A DNA stretch of 48,140 nt, from assembly GCA_947446285.1 (NCBI GenBank), contig CANFGH010000011.1, positions 1 to 48,140 on the forward strand, read 5' to 3'. The notes under the pieces were generated by a model. That model had not been told where the DNA came from and searched no databases. It worked only from the letters and a program-made list of their open reading frames with translations. How positions within the stretch are numbered: position 1 is the stretch's first letter; every line of letters starts with the position of its first letter. Source of the stretch: Chloroflexota bacterium (GTDB taxonomy: Bacteria; Chloroflexota; UBA11872; UBA12225). Shown in pieces: positions 24,341 to 34,798 of the stretch. The translations under genes and the position numbers were made by a program.

Positions 24341-26920
24341 ATGAACGTCACCACCCGGACGCCGAGCCATGCCGTCGCCCCTGTTTCGTATCCGCTACGC
24401 CTTGCCCACGGCGGCGCAGCCGCACCGGATCCGGCACGGTCTCATCCGCCGGGTATTCGCTCAGCGGCGACGGGATGGGTTGACGCAAGCGAGGCGCACG
24501 TACATCAGTGGCGATGGCGCGGGTTGGTTGTAGGAGCCGTCAGCCTCCTACTCCTGGCCGGATGTTCACCCCTTTCGGTCATCGAGCCTCCAGGCGCGCG
24601 GGCCGCCGTGTCGGTGCCGGCCACGACCGTTCGTCGGGGCGCCATCCAACAGGTCGTTGCCGCCAGTGGTGAAGTCCGGGCGAAGGGCCAGATCGGGGTC
24701 CTTCCCAAGGTGACCGGTCGGGTGCAGGTGGTCACCGTGGACGTCGGCAGTGCGGTGAAGGCCGGTGACGTCCTGATCGAGATGGAGTCGGAAATGCCGA
24801 CCCTCCAACTCCAGCAGGCGCAGGCAAACGTCGATGCCGCCGAAGCACGTCTCGCCCAGGTTCAGGCGGGAGGCAAGGCCGATGACATCTCGGGGGCATC
24901 CCTCGCGGTCCAGCAGCAGGAACTCCGGCTCCGGCAGTTGCAACACGGGGGGCGCGCTGAGGACATCAATGCCGCCGAAGACGCTCTCTCAGCCGCCGAG
25001 GCGAGGCTTGCCCAGATATCGAGCGCCGGCCGCCCGGAAGCGATTGCCCAGGCGAACGCTGCAGTGGACGTCGCCGAGGCGAGACTTGAACTCCTCCAAA
25101 AGGGTGCGACGCCCGACGTGCGACAAGCGGCCCAAGGTGCGGTCGAGGCCGACGAGGCACTGCTGGCTTCAGCACGGGCCGCCTTGACGGCGTTTGCAAC
25201 CACGAGCGTTGCGGATGCCCAACAAGTCCAAAGCCAGATAGGCAGCCTCCAGTCACAGGTCCTCGCCCTCCAGGAGAGCCTCGCCGCCACCGAGGCGACG
25301 CAGGCGAACATCGGCGCAGCAAACGCTGCCGATGTCCAGACCGCACAGACCGCATTGGACACCGCGACCGCCCAACGCGATGCCGCCCGCGCGGCCCTGG
25401 CGCAGGCGGACAAACCGACCGATGTCCAACTCACTGCGGCGAAGCAGGCAGTCTTCCAGGCGCAGGCATCGAAGGACTCCGCACAGGCGACCTACACCGG
25501 GCTGGACCAGGGCGTTCCCCCAGCATTAAGCGGGACCGCGTGCAGCAACAATGGCGTCCTGCGCGACGAGACCACTTGCACCGCCCAGAAGAAGGCGGCC
25601 GAGACGGCACTGGCGGCCGCCCAGCGCGCCGAGATGGTCGCACAGATGCAGCTGGAACTGGTCAACAACGGTGGTGCGCCCGCAACCCGGGCACAACTCC
25701 AGGCGGCGGTGGCATCGGCCGAGGCGCAGATCCGATCCACCCAAGTGCGCCTTGCGCAGGTGAAGGGCGGCGCGTTCACGGTCCAGCAGGCGCAGGTCGA
25801 GGCCCAGCGGGCGCAGGCGCAAGCATCCCTCTCCGTCGCTGGAGAGAACCTGAAGGCCGCGCAAGTGCGCCTCGATGCACTGAAAACCGGCGCATCCGGC
25901 GGATCCCATGACGCCCAGCGCCAAGCCCTCGCGGCTCAGGTGACCGCCGCTGAACAGAAACTCAAGTCAGATCAGGCACGTGTCGATCAACTTGCGGCCG
26001 GCCCTCAGGATGAGGAAATCCGGGCCGCTCAGGCGGCCGTTCGGCAGGCTGCTGCCCAACTCGGTCTCGTGCAGCAGCCCGCGACCGAACACGACATCGC
26101 CGCCCAAAGCGCTCTCGTCGACCAAGCGCGACAGCAGGTCGCGAAAGCCCGACGACCGTATACCGACTTCGATCTGGAACAGCAGGAACTTGCATTGCAG
26201 CAGGCCGAGATTGCGCTGCATGCGCGCCAAGTTCCGTTCACGGCTCAGGATGTGAAGGTCGCGAAGGCCGCGGTCGATCAGGCACGCGCACAACTTGCCC
26301 TTGCCGAAGTGAATGTCCGAGAGACGAAGGTCGTGGCGCCAATCGACGGTACGGTGCTGGAGCGCTTCACCTCGCCGGGAGCAACCGTCGGACCGGGCAC
26401 ACCTCTTCTCACAATCGCCCCGCCGGTCGTCGAGGTGGTCGCCACAATCAGCGAGGCCCTCCTCGGTCAACTGGGCGTCGGGCAGGTCGTCACCCTACGG
26501 GCGAGTGCCTATCCGGGCACCCCGATATCAGGCATCGTCGTCACGCTTACCCCGACGATCGATCCGCGGACCCGGACCGCGAGTGTGCGGATCGATCCCA
26601 AGGACACCGACCACCTCCTCAAGCCGGGAATGATGGTGCAGGTTGGCGTCGTCACCTCGGCGAACGAGGGCGCACTGGTCCTTCCGAAGACTGCCGTCAC
26701 CGGCACCTTGGCGCCCGGTGGTTCCGGGACCGTGCTTGCCATCGACGCCGGTAGCCGGGTCCATCCGGTCGCGGTGACCCTCGGCGTGGTTTCGGAAACG
26801 AGCGTGGAAATTGCCACCGGCCTCACCGAGGGCCAGCAGGTCGTCACCGGAAGCACCGCAGGCCTGAGCGATGGTGACGCCGTGAACGTGCAACCTGCGC
26901 CAGCCGGAACCGGACGCTAG
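24341..26920 (+). CDS. Efflux membrane-fusion lipoprotein with very long coiled-coil hairpin
   Basis: 859 aa, two to three times the usual HlyD/MacA length. A hydrophobic stretch at ~61-73 ends in the lipobox LLAGC (C75), so the protein should be a membrane-anchored lipoprotein, although the ~60-residue leader before it is unusual. A biotinyl-lipoyl half ('GQIGVLPKVTGRVQVVTVDVGSAVKAGDVL') follows. Then come about 450 residues of Ala/Gln-rich heptads (DAAEARLAQVQAGGKAEDI-type repeats), then the second lipoyl half (VVAPIDGTVLE) and the beta-barrel domain. GGAG lies 8 nt before the ATG at 24341. It heads an operon with an EmrA-like adaptor and an EmrB-like pump. Confidence 0.85.
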   Translation: MNVTTRTPSHAVAPVSYPLRLAHGGAAAPDPARSHPPGIRSAATGWVDASEAHVHQWRWRGLVVGAVSLLLLAGCSPLSVIEPPGARAAVSVPATTVRRGAIQQVVAASGEVRAKGQIGVLPKVTGRVQVVTVDVGSAVKAGDVLIEMESEMPTLQLQQAQANVDAAEARLAQVQAGGKADDISGASLAVQQQELRLRQLQHGGRAEDINAAEDALSAAEARLAQISSAGRPEAIAQANAAVDVAEARLELLQKGATPDVRQAAQGAVEADEALLASARAALTAFATTSVADAQQVQSQIGSLQSQVLALQESLAATEATQANIGAANAADVQTAQTALDTATAQRDAARAALAQADKPTDVQLTAAKQAVFQAQASKDSAQATYTGLDQGVPPALSGTACSNNGVLRDETTCTAQKKAAETALAAAQRAEMVAQMQLELVNNGGAPATRAQLQAAVASAEAQIRSTQVRLAQVKGGAFTVQQAQVEAQRAQAQASLSVAGENLKAAQVRLDALKTGASGGSHDAQRQALAAQVTAAEQKLKSDQARVDQLAAGPQDEEIRAAQAAVRQAAAQLGLVQQPATEHDIAAQSALVDQARQQVAKARRPYTDFDLEQQELALQQAEIALHARQVPFTAQDVKVAKAAVDQARAQLALAEVNVRETKVVAPIDGTVLERFTSPGATVGPGTPLLTIAPPVVEVVATISEALLGQLGVGQVVTLRASAYPGTPISGIVVTLTPTIDPRTRTASVRIDPKDTDHLLKPGMMVQVGVVTSANEGALVLPKTAVTGTLAPGGSGTVLAIDAGSRVHPVAVTLGVVSETSVEIATGLTEGQQVVTGSTAGLSDGDAVNVQPAPAGTGR

Positions 26921-26948
26921 GCTGCGGCCCCGTTCCAAGGGGACTGAG

Positions 26949-27788
26949 ATGACCATGCAAACCGCCACCGGCACGCGAGCGCCGGGAGACACCCCAACCA
27001 ACGGCGAGACCGCGCCGGATGAGCAGGCGACCGTCAACGCGCCGACAACTCCGCCCACCAGCCCGTCGTCAGCCCCGTTTCCAAACACCAGGCCAAAACG
27101 ATCAGGACGGCGCTTCACCCTTCCGGTGATCGGGCTGCTGATCGTTGCTGGCGCGGCGTGGTACGGCGCCGACGTCTACCGCACGGACCAGCTCTATGTG
27201 TCAACCGACAACGCCCAACTCACCGGGCAGCCGGTCCAGGTGGGTCCGACAAGTGCGGGACGCGTGGCATCCCTGAACACCGCCGTCGGTGGAACCGTCC
27301 ACAAGGGCGATGTCCTCGCGCAAGTCGTCCTGCCATCGCAAATCGGTGTGGCCCAGAACGGCGCACCGAAAATGGACTTCCTTGGCGCGTCGGACAGCCG
27401 GGTCGATGTGGTCTCCCCCATCGACGGGATCGTGATCTCGGTGTCGTCTGCCGTCGGTGCCACCGTCGCCCCCGGGCAACCGATCATGACCCTTATCGAT
27501 CCCACGCAACTCTGGGTGAACGCGAACATCGAGGAGACCAAGATCGGACGCGTTCATGCCGGCGAGGATGTCGAGATCACCATCGACGCGCTAGGCGTGA
27601 CGCTTCCCGGACGGGTGATGGCGATCACTCCAGCCACCGGCGCGGTCTTCTCGCTGTTGCCCTCGTCTAATGCGTCGGGGAACTTCACGAAAGTCACACA
27701 GCTCGTCCCGGTACGGATCGCGCTCAATCTCGAGGGGCATCCGGCACTGCTCGGCTCATCGGTTGAGGTCAAGATTCACGTCAAGTAA
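26949..27788 (+). CDS. EmrA-like efflux adaptor lacking the alpha-hairpin
   Basis: 279 aa. Pro/Thr-rich cytosolic tail (1-52), one membrane helix (~56-75, LPVIGLLIVAGAAWYG), then the adaptor core. The entry motif VSTDNAQLTGQPVQV is typical of EmrA, as is the late ATGAVFSLLPSSNASGNFTK. Between the two lipoyl halves there are only about 30 residues, so the usual long coiled-coil hairpin is missing. The neighbouring 859-aa adaptor has an oversized one. Shine-Dalgarno AAGGGGAC stands 7 nt before the ATG, 28 nt after the upstream stop. Confidence 0.87.
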   Translation: MTMQTATGTRAPGDTPTNGETAPDEQATVNAPTTPPTSPSSAPFPNTRPKRSGRRFTLPVIGLLIVAGAAWYGADVYRTDQLYVSTDNAQLTGQPVQVGPTSAGRVASLNTAVGGTVHKGDVLAQVVLPSQIGVAQNGAPKMDFLGASDSRVDVVSPIDGIVISVSSAVGATVAPGQPIMTLIDPTQLWVNANIEETKIGRVHAGEDVEITIDALGVTLPGRVMAITPATGAVFSLLPSSNASGNFTKVTQLVPVRIALNLEGHPALLGSSVEVKIHVK

Positions 27789-27878
27789 GAGCGTCGCCTC
27801 CCCCGGTCACATCGGGACCCGTCCTGTCCGCCGTTCTCGCTCTACCCGTTCCTGCATGACACATTGGAGATTGTGCAA

Positions 27879-29510
27879 GTGGTTGCCGTTGGGTCGCTTC
27901 CGTCCGGGTCACTGATCGCCCAGCCGACCGCCGCTGGGCTGCCGGAAACCAAGCGATTTGGCCTCGACTACAAGTGGCAGGTCTTGCTGTGCACCGTCAT
28001 CGGCACCTTCATGACGATGCTTGACAGCACCATCGTGAACATTGCGCTGCCAAAGATGGCAGCCGTTTTCGCGGTCAGCCTCAGTGACGTCCAGCTTGTC
28101 GTCACCAGCTACATGCTCGCGCTGGCGGTGATCATTCCCGCCACTGGCTACCTGTCCGACACCCTCGGGGTCAAGCGTCTCTACCTCGTGACAATGGCGC
28201 TCTTCACTGGCGGATCGCTGCTTTGCGGCCTCGCCTGGAGCAACGACAGCATGATCGTGTTCCGGATCATCCAGGGCCTCGGAGGCGGGATGATGGGTCC
28301 ACTCGGAATGACGATGCTTTACAAGGCGGTCCCACTCAAGGAACGCAACAGCGTCATGGGCCTATACGGCGTGCCGTTGATCCTCGCCCCCGTCCTCGGC
28401 CCCACCCTCGGCGGATACATCGTCGAATACCTGGACTGGCGAATTATCTTCACGCTCAATGTGCCCCTTGGCATCATCGGCATCCTGCTTGGTTCGGCGA
28501 TGCTCCGCGAGTCCGAGATCATCCGCAACCTGATCTTCGACTGGAAGGGGTTCATCCTGTCGGCAGTCGGGTTCAGCACGTTGCTCCTCGGGCTCTCAGA
28601 TGGCACGTCGGACGGGTGGACGAGCACGAAAGTTGAGGCGCTGATCGCAACCGGGGTCATCTCGCTGATTGCGTGGGTATGGGTGGAACTGTCCGTCCCG
28701 CAACCGTTGGTCGAACTGAGGCTCTTCGCCGACCCTACGTTCAGCATTGCGATGGCCGTCACCTTCGTGCTGACCATCGGGCTGTTCGGCTCGCAATTGC
28801 TGGTTCCAGTCTTCCTGCAAAGCTACCGGGGGCTGGGGGCAGCCGAAGCGGGCCTGATCACCATGGCCCAGGCGCTTGCCATCCTGCCCATGATGCCTTT
28901 GGCCGGACGCCTGACAGACCGGTTCGGCGCCCGTCCCTTGCTGCTGATCGGTCTCCCGCTCGTGGCGCTCTCCAATTGGCAGTTCACCACCGTCGACCTC
29001 TCAACCAGTGACTGGACGCTGCGGTGGATGCTCGCCTTCCGTGGCGTGACGCTCGGTCTGGTCATGATGCCGTCGATGACCACGGCGATGAACGCCGCCC
29101 CGGCGCACCTGCTCAGCCGAGCCTCCTCGCTGACGAATGTGTCCCGACAGGTATTCGGGTCGTTCGGGGCGGCGATTTTCGTGACGCTGCTGCAATCGCG
29201 GATGCGGTTCCACCAGGCGGTGCTGACCCAAGGTGCCACACCCGATAATTTCGCGATTGCCCAGATGTTTGCGCAGGCGCAGCAATGGGTTGCGTCCCAG
29301 GGTGGCAGCGGTGCCGACGGACAGCGATTGGCCATGCTGGCCCTCTACAAGCAACTGATGATGACAGTAGCGGTGGAGGCATTCCAGGACGTCTATCGCG
29401 TGGTAGCTGCCCTGACCTTGTTCGCGGTCGTTCCCGCCCTGCTGCTCCGGTCCGCGCGGCGCGCCCGACCAAAGGACGACCAGTCGGCGATCCACGCCAT
29501 GGGCGACTAG
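27879..29510 (+). CDS. MFS drug efflux transporter, DHA2 (EmrB/QacA) family
   Basis: 543 aa with about 14 membrane helices. Diagnostic stretches are TMLDSTIVNIALPKM in the first helix, YMLALAVIIPATGYLSD (motif A region), RIIQGLGGGMMGP (motif B) and PVLGPTLGGYIVEYLDWR (motif C), all typical of proton-driven drug:H+ antiporters with 14 helices. The GTG at 27879 is preferred because GGAG lies 9 nt upstream; TTG at 27864 and GTG at 27873 are alternatives. It ends the operon with the two adaptor genes and should work with one or both. Substrates are unknown. Confidence 0.9.
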   Translation: MVAVGSLPSGSLIAQPTAAGLPETKRFGLDYKWQVLLCTVIGTFMTMLDSTIVNIALPKMAAVFAVSLSDVQLVVTSYMLALAVIIPATGYLSDTLGVKRLYLVTMALFTGGSLLCGLAWSNDSMIVFRIIQGLGGGMMGPLGMTMLYKAVPLKERNSVMGLYGVPLILAPVLGPTLGGYIVEYLDWRIIFTLNVPLGIIGILLGSAMLRESEIIRNLIFDWKGFILSAVGFSTLLLGLSDGTSDGWTSTKVEALIATGVISLIAWVWVELSVPQPLVELRLFADPTFSIAMAVTFVLTIGLFGSQLLVPVFLQSYRGLGAAEAGLITMAQALAILPMMPLAGRLTDRFGARPLLLIGLPLVALSNWQFTTVDLSTSDWTLRWMLAFRGVTLGLVMMPSMTTAMNAAPAHLLSRASSLTNVSRQVFGSFGAAIFVTLLQSRMRFHQAVLTQGATPDNFAIAQMFAQAQQWVASQGGSGADGQRLAMLALYKQLMMTVAVEAFQDVYRVVAALTLFAVVPALLLRSARRARPKDDQSAIHAMGD

Positions 29511-29686
29511 CGGGCTACCGGACCCGACCAATCCTCCACTGCGTGGCCAAGCATCTCGTTTTGCTTTGCTACCCCGCATATCGATTGGCGGTGTCACAAA
29601 ACCCATTTGGCGATACCTATACGAGTAGAACCGGCGATCTCGGGTGTGAGACGGGTCGCCCCCTGCGTCCTTGAAGGGACATGCCC

Positions 29687-30586
29687 ATGAGCCCATCCAC
29701 GCGCCTCGCGCCGTTGACGCCGGTCTTCTACCACCCCACGCAGCACGCTTCCCACGACTTCATCTCGATCCAGAAGATCCCGGCGTTCATTGCCCAGTCG
29801 GGTCGCGATCCCATCGGATTCGAGCCGTTTACCGATGACGACTTCGCGGTCGCGCATGACCCCGAATTCATTGCCAACGTCTTTGGCCTGCGCACGCGCA
29901 ACGGGTTCGGCACGATGGACGAGAACCTGAACCACGCCCTTCGGTATTCGAGTGCATCACTCTGGGCGGCCGTCTCACACGTCCTGGAGGCAAACCGGGC
30001 CGGCTATCACATCGCGTCTGGCATCGCGTGTTCGGCGACCCAAGGGTTCCATCATTCAGGCTACAAGTTCGCCGGGGGCTACTGCACGTTCAATGGCCTG
30101 ATCATCGCCGCACGCAAGGCGTTGGCGGGGTATCCGGACCTTGGGCGCGTCCTGATCATTGACGGGGATGGCCACTACGGCAATGGCACCGACGACATCA
30201 TCCAGCACCTCAAGCTTCGCGACACCATCATCAACGTCACGCGGCAGGAGATCGGGAAGGGTGGAAACGGTGGGCCACATTCGCGGTTCAGCCAGGCTGA
30301 CTGGGAGGGATGGACGCGTGACCTGATCGCAACACATACCCCCGGACTGGTGATCTTCCAATCGGGTGGCGATGCGTGGGATCTCGACCCGCTGGGTTCC
30401 GGATATCTCTCAAAGGAGGCGCTGGGCCATCGCGACCGCGGAGTGTTCGGCGCGGCGCAGTCGGCAGGCATCCCCTTGGTGTGGAACCTTGCTGGGGGCT
30501 ACGCAAAGCCGATGCAGCTCACCATCGACCTGCACCTCCAGACCCTGCGCATCTCGGATGAGGCCCTCGCAACTGTCGTGGGGTGA
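29687..30586 (+). CDS. Histone deacetylase-superfamily amidohydrolase
   Basis: 299 aa. Zn-dependent deacetylase fold: His pair H122-H123 (GFHHSGY), D161 and H163 in IIDGDGHYGNGTDDI, D229 in SGGDAWDLDPLGSGYLS and the C-terminal NLAGGY. Bacterial members remove acyl groups from polyamines, acetoin-related or other small amides, less often proteins. The ATG at 29687 has GAAGGG 9 nt upstream; the ATG two codons earlier (29681) is too close to it. It stands alone after the efflux operon. The second His of the usual D-x-H-H is Tyr here (GHYGNG), as seen in some bacterial members. Confidence 0.85.
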   Translation: MSPSTRLAPLTPVFYHPTQHASHDFISIQKIPAFIAQSGRDPIGFEPFTDDDFAVAHDPEFIANVFGLRTRNGFGTMDENLNHALRYSSASLWAAVSHVLEANRAGYHIASGIACSATQGFHHSGYKFAGGYCTFNGLIIAARKALAGYPDLGRVLIIDGDGHYGNGTDDIIQHLKLRDTIINVTRQEIGKGGNGGPHSRFSQADWEGWTRDLIATHTPGLVIFQSGGDAWDLDPLGSGYLSKEALGHRDRGVFGAAQSAGIPLVWNLAGGYAKPMQLTIDLHLQTLRISDEALATVVG

Positions 30587-30651
30587 CCGGAATGCGCCGC
30601 CGTTCCCGCATTGGATACGGCATTGCCGGACTCTGGGAGGCCTCGGAGCGA

Positions 30652-33600
30652 CTAGCCCCGCTGCCCACCTGGTTCGGTTTCATTGCCGAATGACACGGCC
30701 GGCGCCGTCGCCGCAAACTTGCGGACACGGAACCACGCGAACTCGTTAGGAGAAGATGCAGTGTGCGTTGACGTGAGCGCCGGATACCCGAGGTCCCAAC
30801 CAGGAACGGTCCGGGTGTTCACGACAGCGTTCCCAAGCCGGTTGGTGATCGTCGTACCGTCGATGTCAAACCGTGCGATCTGGCCGTTTCCGGGGGTGGG
30901 AATGCCCGAGCTCTCGCCGAAATACACGGCCGTCGCGCCCGACGAGTCGCGCGCGACGTTCGTGATCCGTGTCATATCGACATTGAACAGCATGACAAAC
31001 ATTGGCGCGGACGTCGCTGCCGATCCCCGAACACCAAATGACCGAGTGTAGATATTGGGCGGCAACTTAAGCATCAGGGTCTCGGTCACGTAGGGACCGC
31101 TCACACGCGACTTGGACACCAGGTACAGGGAGGTATCTCCAGTCTCCCACCAATCCCCAGCCGACGAGATGGAGAGGCGTCCACCCGACACGTTCACCGT
31201 GCCGGAAGCAGGGTTCACGATGGTCCAGCGAGTGGTATCGACCGCAGGTCCGTTGAAATCGTCGAATGCGTAGAATGTCGCCGCCCCATCGCTGCCATCC
31301 GAAACCGCCGGATTGCCCCAGAACTGCCGCACGGTCACCGAGCCTGACGCCGGAACTGCGGGAACCCGAACCCAGGTTCGTCCTCCGGACTCGCGCCAGA
31401 ACGGCAGCGGATAATTATTCTCATCCGTGTACCGAAGGGTATTGGCCGACGAAGACTGCACCCATGCGGATAGCAAGGGCACCTCGATGGCACTTACTGC
31501 ACGCCGGTAAATTCGCAGATCACTGATCTGTCCAATGAATTGCCCGTTGTTGTCCCGGATGTCGCGACCGACGGCGACGGTGATTGGAATCAGCGGGCGC
31601 GCGGGCGCTGCGTTGGAGCCATCAAGGACCCCGTCGATGTAGATCCGCCCTGAACCATCGGCCTCCCGCGTGGCGGTGACCGAGTGCCACTCTCCATCGG
31701 TTACCGCGCGTGACGAGACAACCGTGAACCCATACTGTCCACCACCGTAAGACCACCATCGCAGCGTTCCCTGCCCAGTAGTGTGCAATTGGTACTCGCC
31801 GTTGAAGTTGTCAGCGTCTCGTTGCTGCATGATGACCTGCCCAGCAACGACAGATGTTCGGATGCGTGCATGGACTGCGAACGGCCCGGTGCCAGTAATG
31901 GACGGTGCGGTACCGAGTGACAAGTACGCACTCCCAGACAGTGTCATCCCGGACCCATCGGTACCCGGCAACCACGACACGCCACCGACCGCCGCGCCGG
32001 CGTGTCGTTCCCCGGTGTCATTGACAACCCACGTCCCGGTGACATCATCCGGGTGAGTGACCATCCACGCGCCGTCCGTATAGGGCGACACAACCTGAAT
32101 TTGATAATCCACAAGCGTGACATTCGTCGTGTTCGTGATCGTCAGCGACCGGTACGTTGAACCCGCGCCGACTGGGGCAATCCCGGAGATGGGTGCGGTC
32201 GACCGGACCCAGCGCAGGCCACCGGAAAGAATGCCCGAGTGTCCGTGATCCGACGCGTCGGCAATCGTGACGCCACGTGTCTCGGTGGACAGGAATGGGT
32301 AGTACACAAGCAGGCCGTCCTCGACACCGCGCAGCCGGATCGGCATCGTCGCCGCGACTTGCCCCACCGTCCGTGCATCCGCCCAGAACCGGACCTCGTC
32401 GATGGTGCCGGCAAACCCGGCGGATATCCCCGAACCTGACCAGCCAATCGTTTGCGAGTTCGTGGCGACACTTGGCGAAGCCAAGCGTTCGCCACCTCCG
32501 TCGATTTCCGAGGCACTGGTGGACCCGTTTACGTCAATCCGAACGACACTGTCGGTCGCAAACGAAACCGAGAGGTGCGACTAGACATTTACCGGCAGGG
32601 CGGGTGAGGTCGAGACGGCGATCCACTGCCACGGGACGTCCCGCGACCTGACCCTCGTGCCCACTTCGGGTCTGCCTTCATTCAGGCGGATTGCCAGCAC
32701 GTCCGCGCCCGTCGCGTCGTTCTCAGCGTAGATCGTCCGGGCACCGGTCACCGACGAAGGGCGAAGCCACAGGTCAAACGACCAGTTGCTCCGTTGCGCA
32801 AGCGATGGCGTGCCCGACCAACTGACCGCGACCGCATCGCTGCCTCCATCGAGGTCGACGGCCATGCCTCCGAGCGCGGGGTACTCGATCGAGGCGGTTG
32901 CCGTTGCCGTGGCGATTGATGTTGGTGTGGACGTCCGGGTTGCGACGGTGATGGGGGCCGTCGAGGCCGCGGTGCTCGTCGGGACTGGGGCTGCTGGGGT
33001 CTGGGTCACCGGTGTGCCTCGCACGTTCCCCAGAGGCATGCCGGCTAGATTGACGCCAACATCCGAGGCACGCCACGTGAAGTCGAGCGAGCCTCCCGGT
33101 GCCCGGTTGTCGCCGTTTTCGTCCGGGACTGCAAACGGCAATGAGGCCCGCACCCGCAGGCTGGCACGCTCACCGGGATTGAGCACTCCCGGCACGGGAA
33201 CGGGCATGACGGTCGGCGTGGGCACGTTTGGCTTGGTACCGCCACGAGGCAGGACCGGCCCTTCATAGACAGGCACGACTGTTGCACCGGCACCGGGTGT
33301 TGCGCCTTGGCAAGCCAGGCGCCGGCCAGCCACAAGAGGCGTCGCGGTGCCCGGCGCGGTGGTCGCCTCAATCCACGGGCCCGTTTTGCACTGGTCCACG
33401 CGCAACTGGATGCCTCGCACCGGGTCAAGTGCCGGCGTGTCTCCATTCGCACCAGCGGCGGTGACCCCCATTTCTAGGCGCACGCTGTTGGTCCCAGCAT
33501 TCTCGACAGCGACCGCGCGATCAACCGTTTCACCGGGGAGCAATGCATGGAGATCGAACAGGGGTGATCCGTCAGTCTCACCTACAAGCCGGACGGTCCC

Positions 33601-33759
33601 GGCCTGGATGGTGTTGAACGGGTTGGATGTAGCCGCCATGAATGAGGCAACGGTGCGCCCGATGGCAGGGGATGCCAGCCCGATAAGCGTGAGCGAGACA
33701 ATCCCGATCGGAAAGATCCAACACCGGATCAACGCTCGCAATTCCGACTTCACGGGCAT
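30652..33759 (-). pseudogene. Exported multidomain LamG/DUF2341 protein interrupted by one TAG
   Basis: One frame from 33759 to 30652 is broken only by TAG at 32583-32581. Order: signal/membrane segment (IFPIGIVSLTLIGLASPAIG), a TasA/camelysin-like domain (SNPFNTIQAGTVRL), Thr/Pro/Ala-rich linker, first LamG domain, second LamG domain, then a DUF2341-type domain (NTLRYTDENNYPLPFW). The stop stands in 'NV-stop-SHLSVSF', where LamG domains have W-x-H. The second LamG of the same protein has Trp there (GEWHSVTAT), so TGG to TAG is likely. Without the stop the protein has 1035 residues, a probable surface or adhesin-like protein. TAG is an ordinary stop for other genes here. Confidence 0.87.
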
Positions 33760-33982
33760 GCCTCGGCAAGGGCGACGGTCACCGAGGTTCGCAGCCTGTC
33801 AGGCCCGGGTTTCCAACGCAACACGCCAGACGAGCAGTCATGCCATCTCAACGAGCGCGCCAATGGCTTGCCCAATCGACCACACGTCCGAGCAAACGCG
33901 GAACTTCAATCACCGCGGAAGTCTAACGATTAAGGATGTGGCGCCATTGAGCCAGTGCGGGTGCCACTCCACCGGGACATCC

Positions 33983-34687
33983 TTAGGCGGTCCCCGGCAC
34001 CCCGATTGCCCGGCGCAAGCCTGCAAGGACCGCATCGGTGATCGCCTCGACATGCATCGTGGCCGGATTCCGTGTGGTCCCGACGGTCGCAAGGCCGTGA
34101 ACCAAGGACCATGCGATGTGCGGCGCGGCCTCAAGGTGCCTGCGATCCATCATGTCAGCCTCGTCGAGGGCGGTCAGGCACTCCTTCAGCACCTCCCACG
34201 GTGACGGATCATCTGGCGCGTCTGGAGCGGCGTCGCACGCCGCGAAGGCGACCTCGAAGAGACCAGGGTTCGTGACCGCAAAACGGATGTACGCCCGACC
34301 GATCGCTTCGAAGCGCACCAGCGCCCGCCTCGCTCCACCTTCGTCGAGTGCCTCATCTCCACAAGACGCGTCAGCCGCCTCTTGCATCGCACGCGCCAGA
34401 GCCTCGCGGGCGCGACGGGAGACCGCAGCCAGGAGATGACCGTGGCTTGGGAAGTGACGGTACGCCGCCGACGGGGTCACCCCAACCGAGACGGACACCT
34501 CCCGACCCACCAGGCCACGCAATCCAGTGACCTCAACCCGGCGCACCGACTCATCGATCAGGGCATTCCTCAAGTTCCCGTGATGGTAGGAGGCGCGAGG
34601 CACAATTCGCCTGACCTTGCCCTTCGACACGACAACAAGATTGTTCTGATCCGAAAGCCGACTATCCGTGCCCATCGCCCAAGTCAT
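33983..34687 (-). CDS. TetR-family transcriptional regulator
   Basis: 234 aa. N-terminal helix-turn-helix: YHHGNLRNALIDESVRRVEV, GLRGLVGREVSVSVGVTPSAAYRHFPSHGHLL. The C-terminal ligand domain resembles the WHG-type TetR domain. It is divergent from the NAD(P)-binding reductase at 34799, so it likely represses that gene and perhaps itself. The start is uncertain: ATG at 34687 or 34675, no strong Shine-Dalgarno site. The ligand is unknown. Confidence 0.87.
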   Translation of the reverse strand: MTWAMGTDSRLSDQNNLVVVSKGKVRRIVPRASYHHGNLRNALIDESVRRVEVTGLRGLVGREVSVSVGVTPSAAYRHFPSHGHLLAAVSRRAREALARAMQEAADASCGDEALDEGGARRALVRFEAIGRAYIRFAVTNPGLFEVAFAACDAAPDAPDDPSPWEVLKECLTALDEADMMDRRHLEAAPHIAWSLVHGLATVGTTRNPATMHVEAITDAVLAGLRRAIGVPGTA

Positions 34688-34705
34688 ACCGGTAGCTTCG
34701 GTCCC

Positions 34706-34734
34706 TTGACAACCACACCGGATAAACCAATGAT
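34706..34734 (+). promoter_or_regulatory. Sigma-70-type promoter of reductase gene
   Basis: TTGACA (34706-34711), 17-bp spacer, AATGAT (34729-34734; 4/6 to TATAAT), about 65 nt upstream of the reductase start. It overlaps the divergent TetR leader, where an operator would be expected. GATCGCCGG occurs twice just downstream (34740-34748 and 34772-34780). Confidence 0.5.
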
Positions 34735-34798
34735 GATTTGATCGCCGGCCATGAACGTCGTTCCTTTCGCCGATCGCCGGTCAGCTAGGGAGAGAACC

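Noticed and set aside
30683-31051. Plus-strand frames within the LamG protein region
   Set aside because: The minus-strand frame carries recognisable LamG and DUF2341 domains over more than 3 kb; the plus-strand frames are shadows.
32581-32583. TAG read as pyrrolysine or another recoded amino acid
   Set aside because: TAG ends several ordinary genes in the window (725, 2542, 42802), no special downstream structure is evident, and a Trp codon one base away explains the position better.
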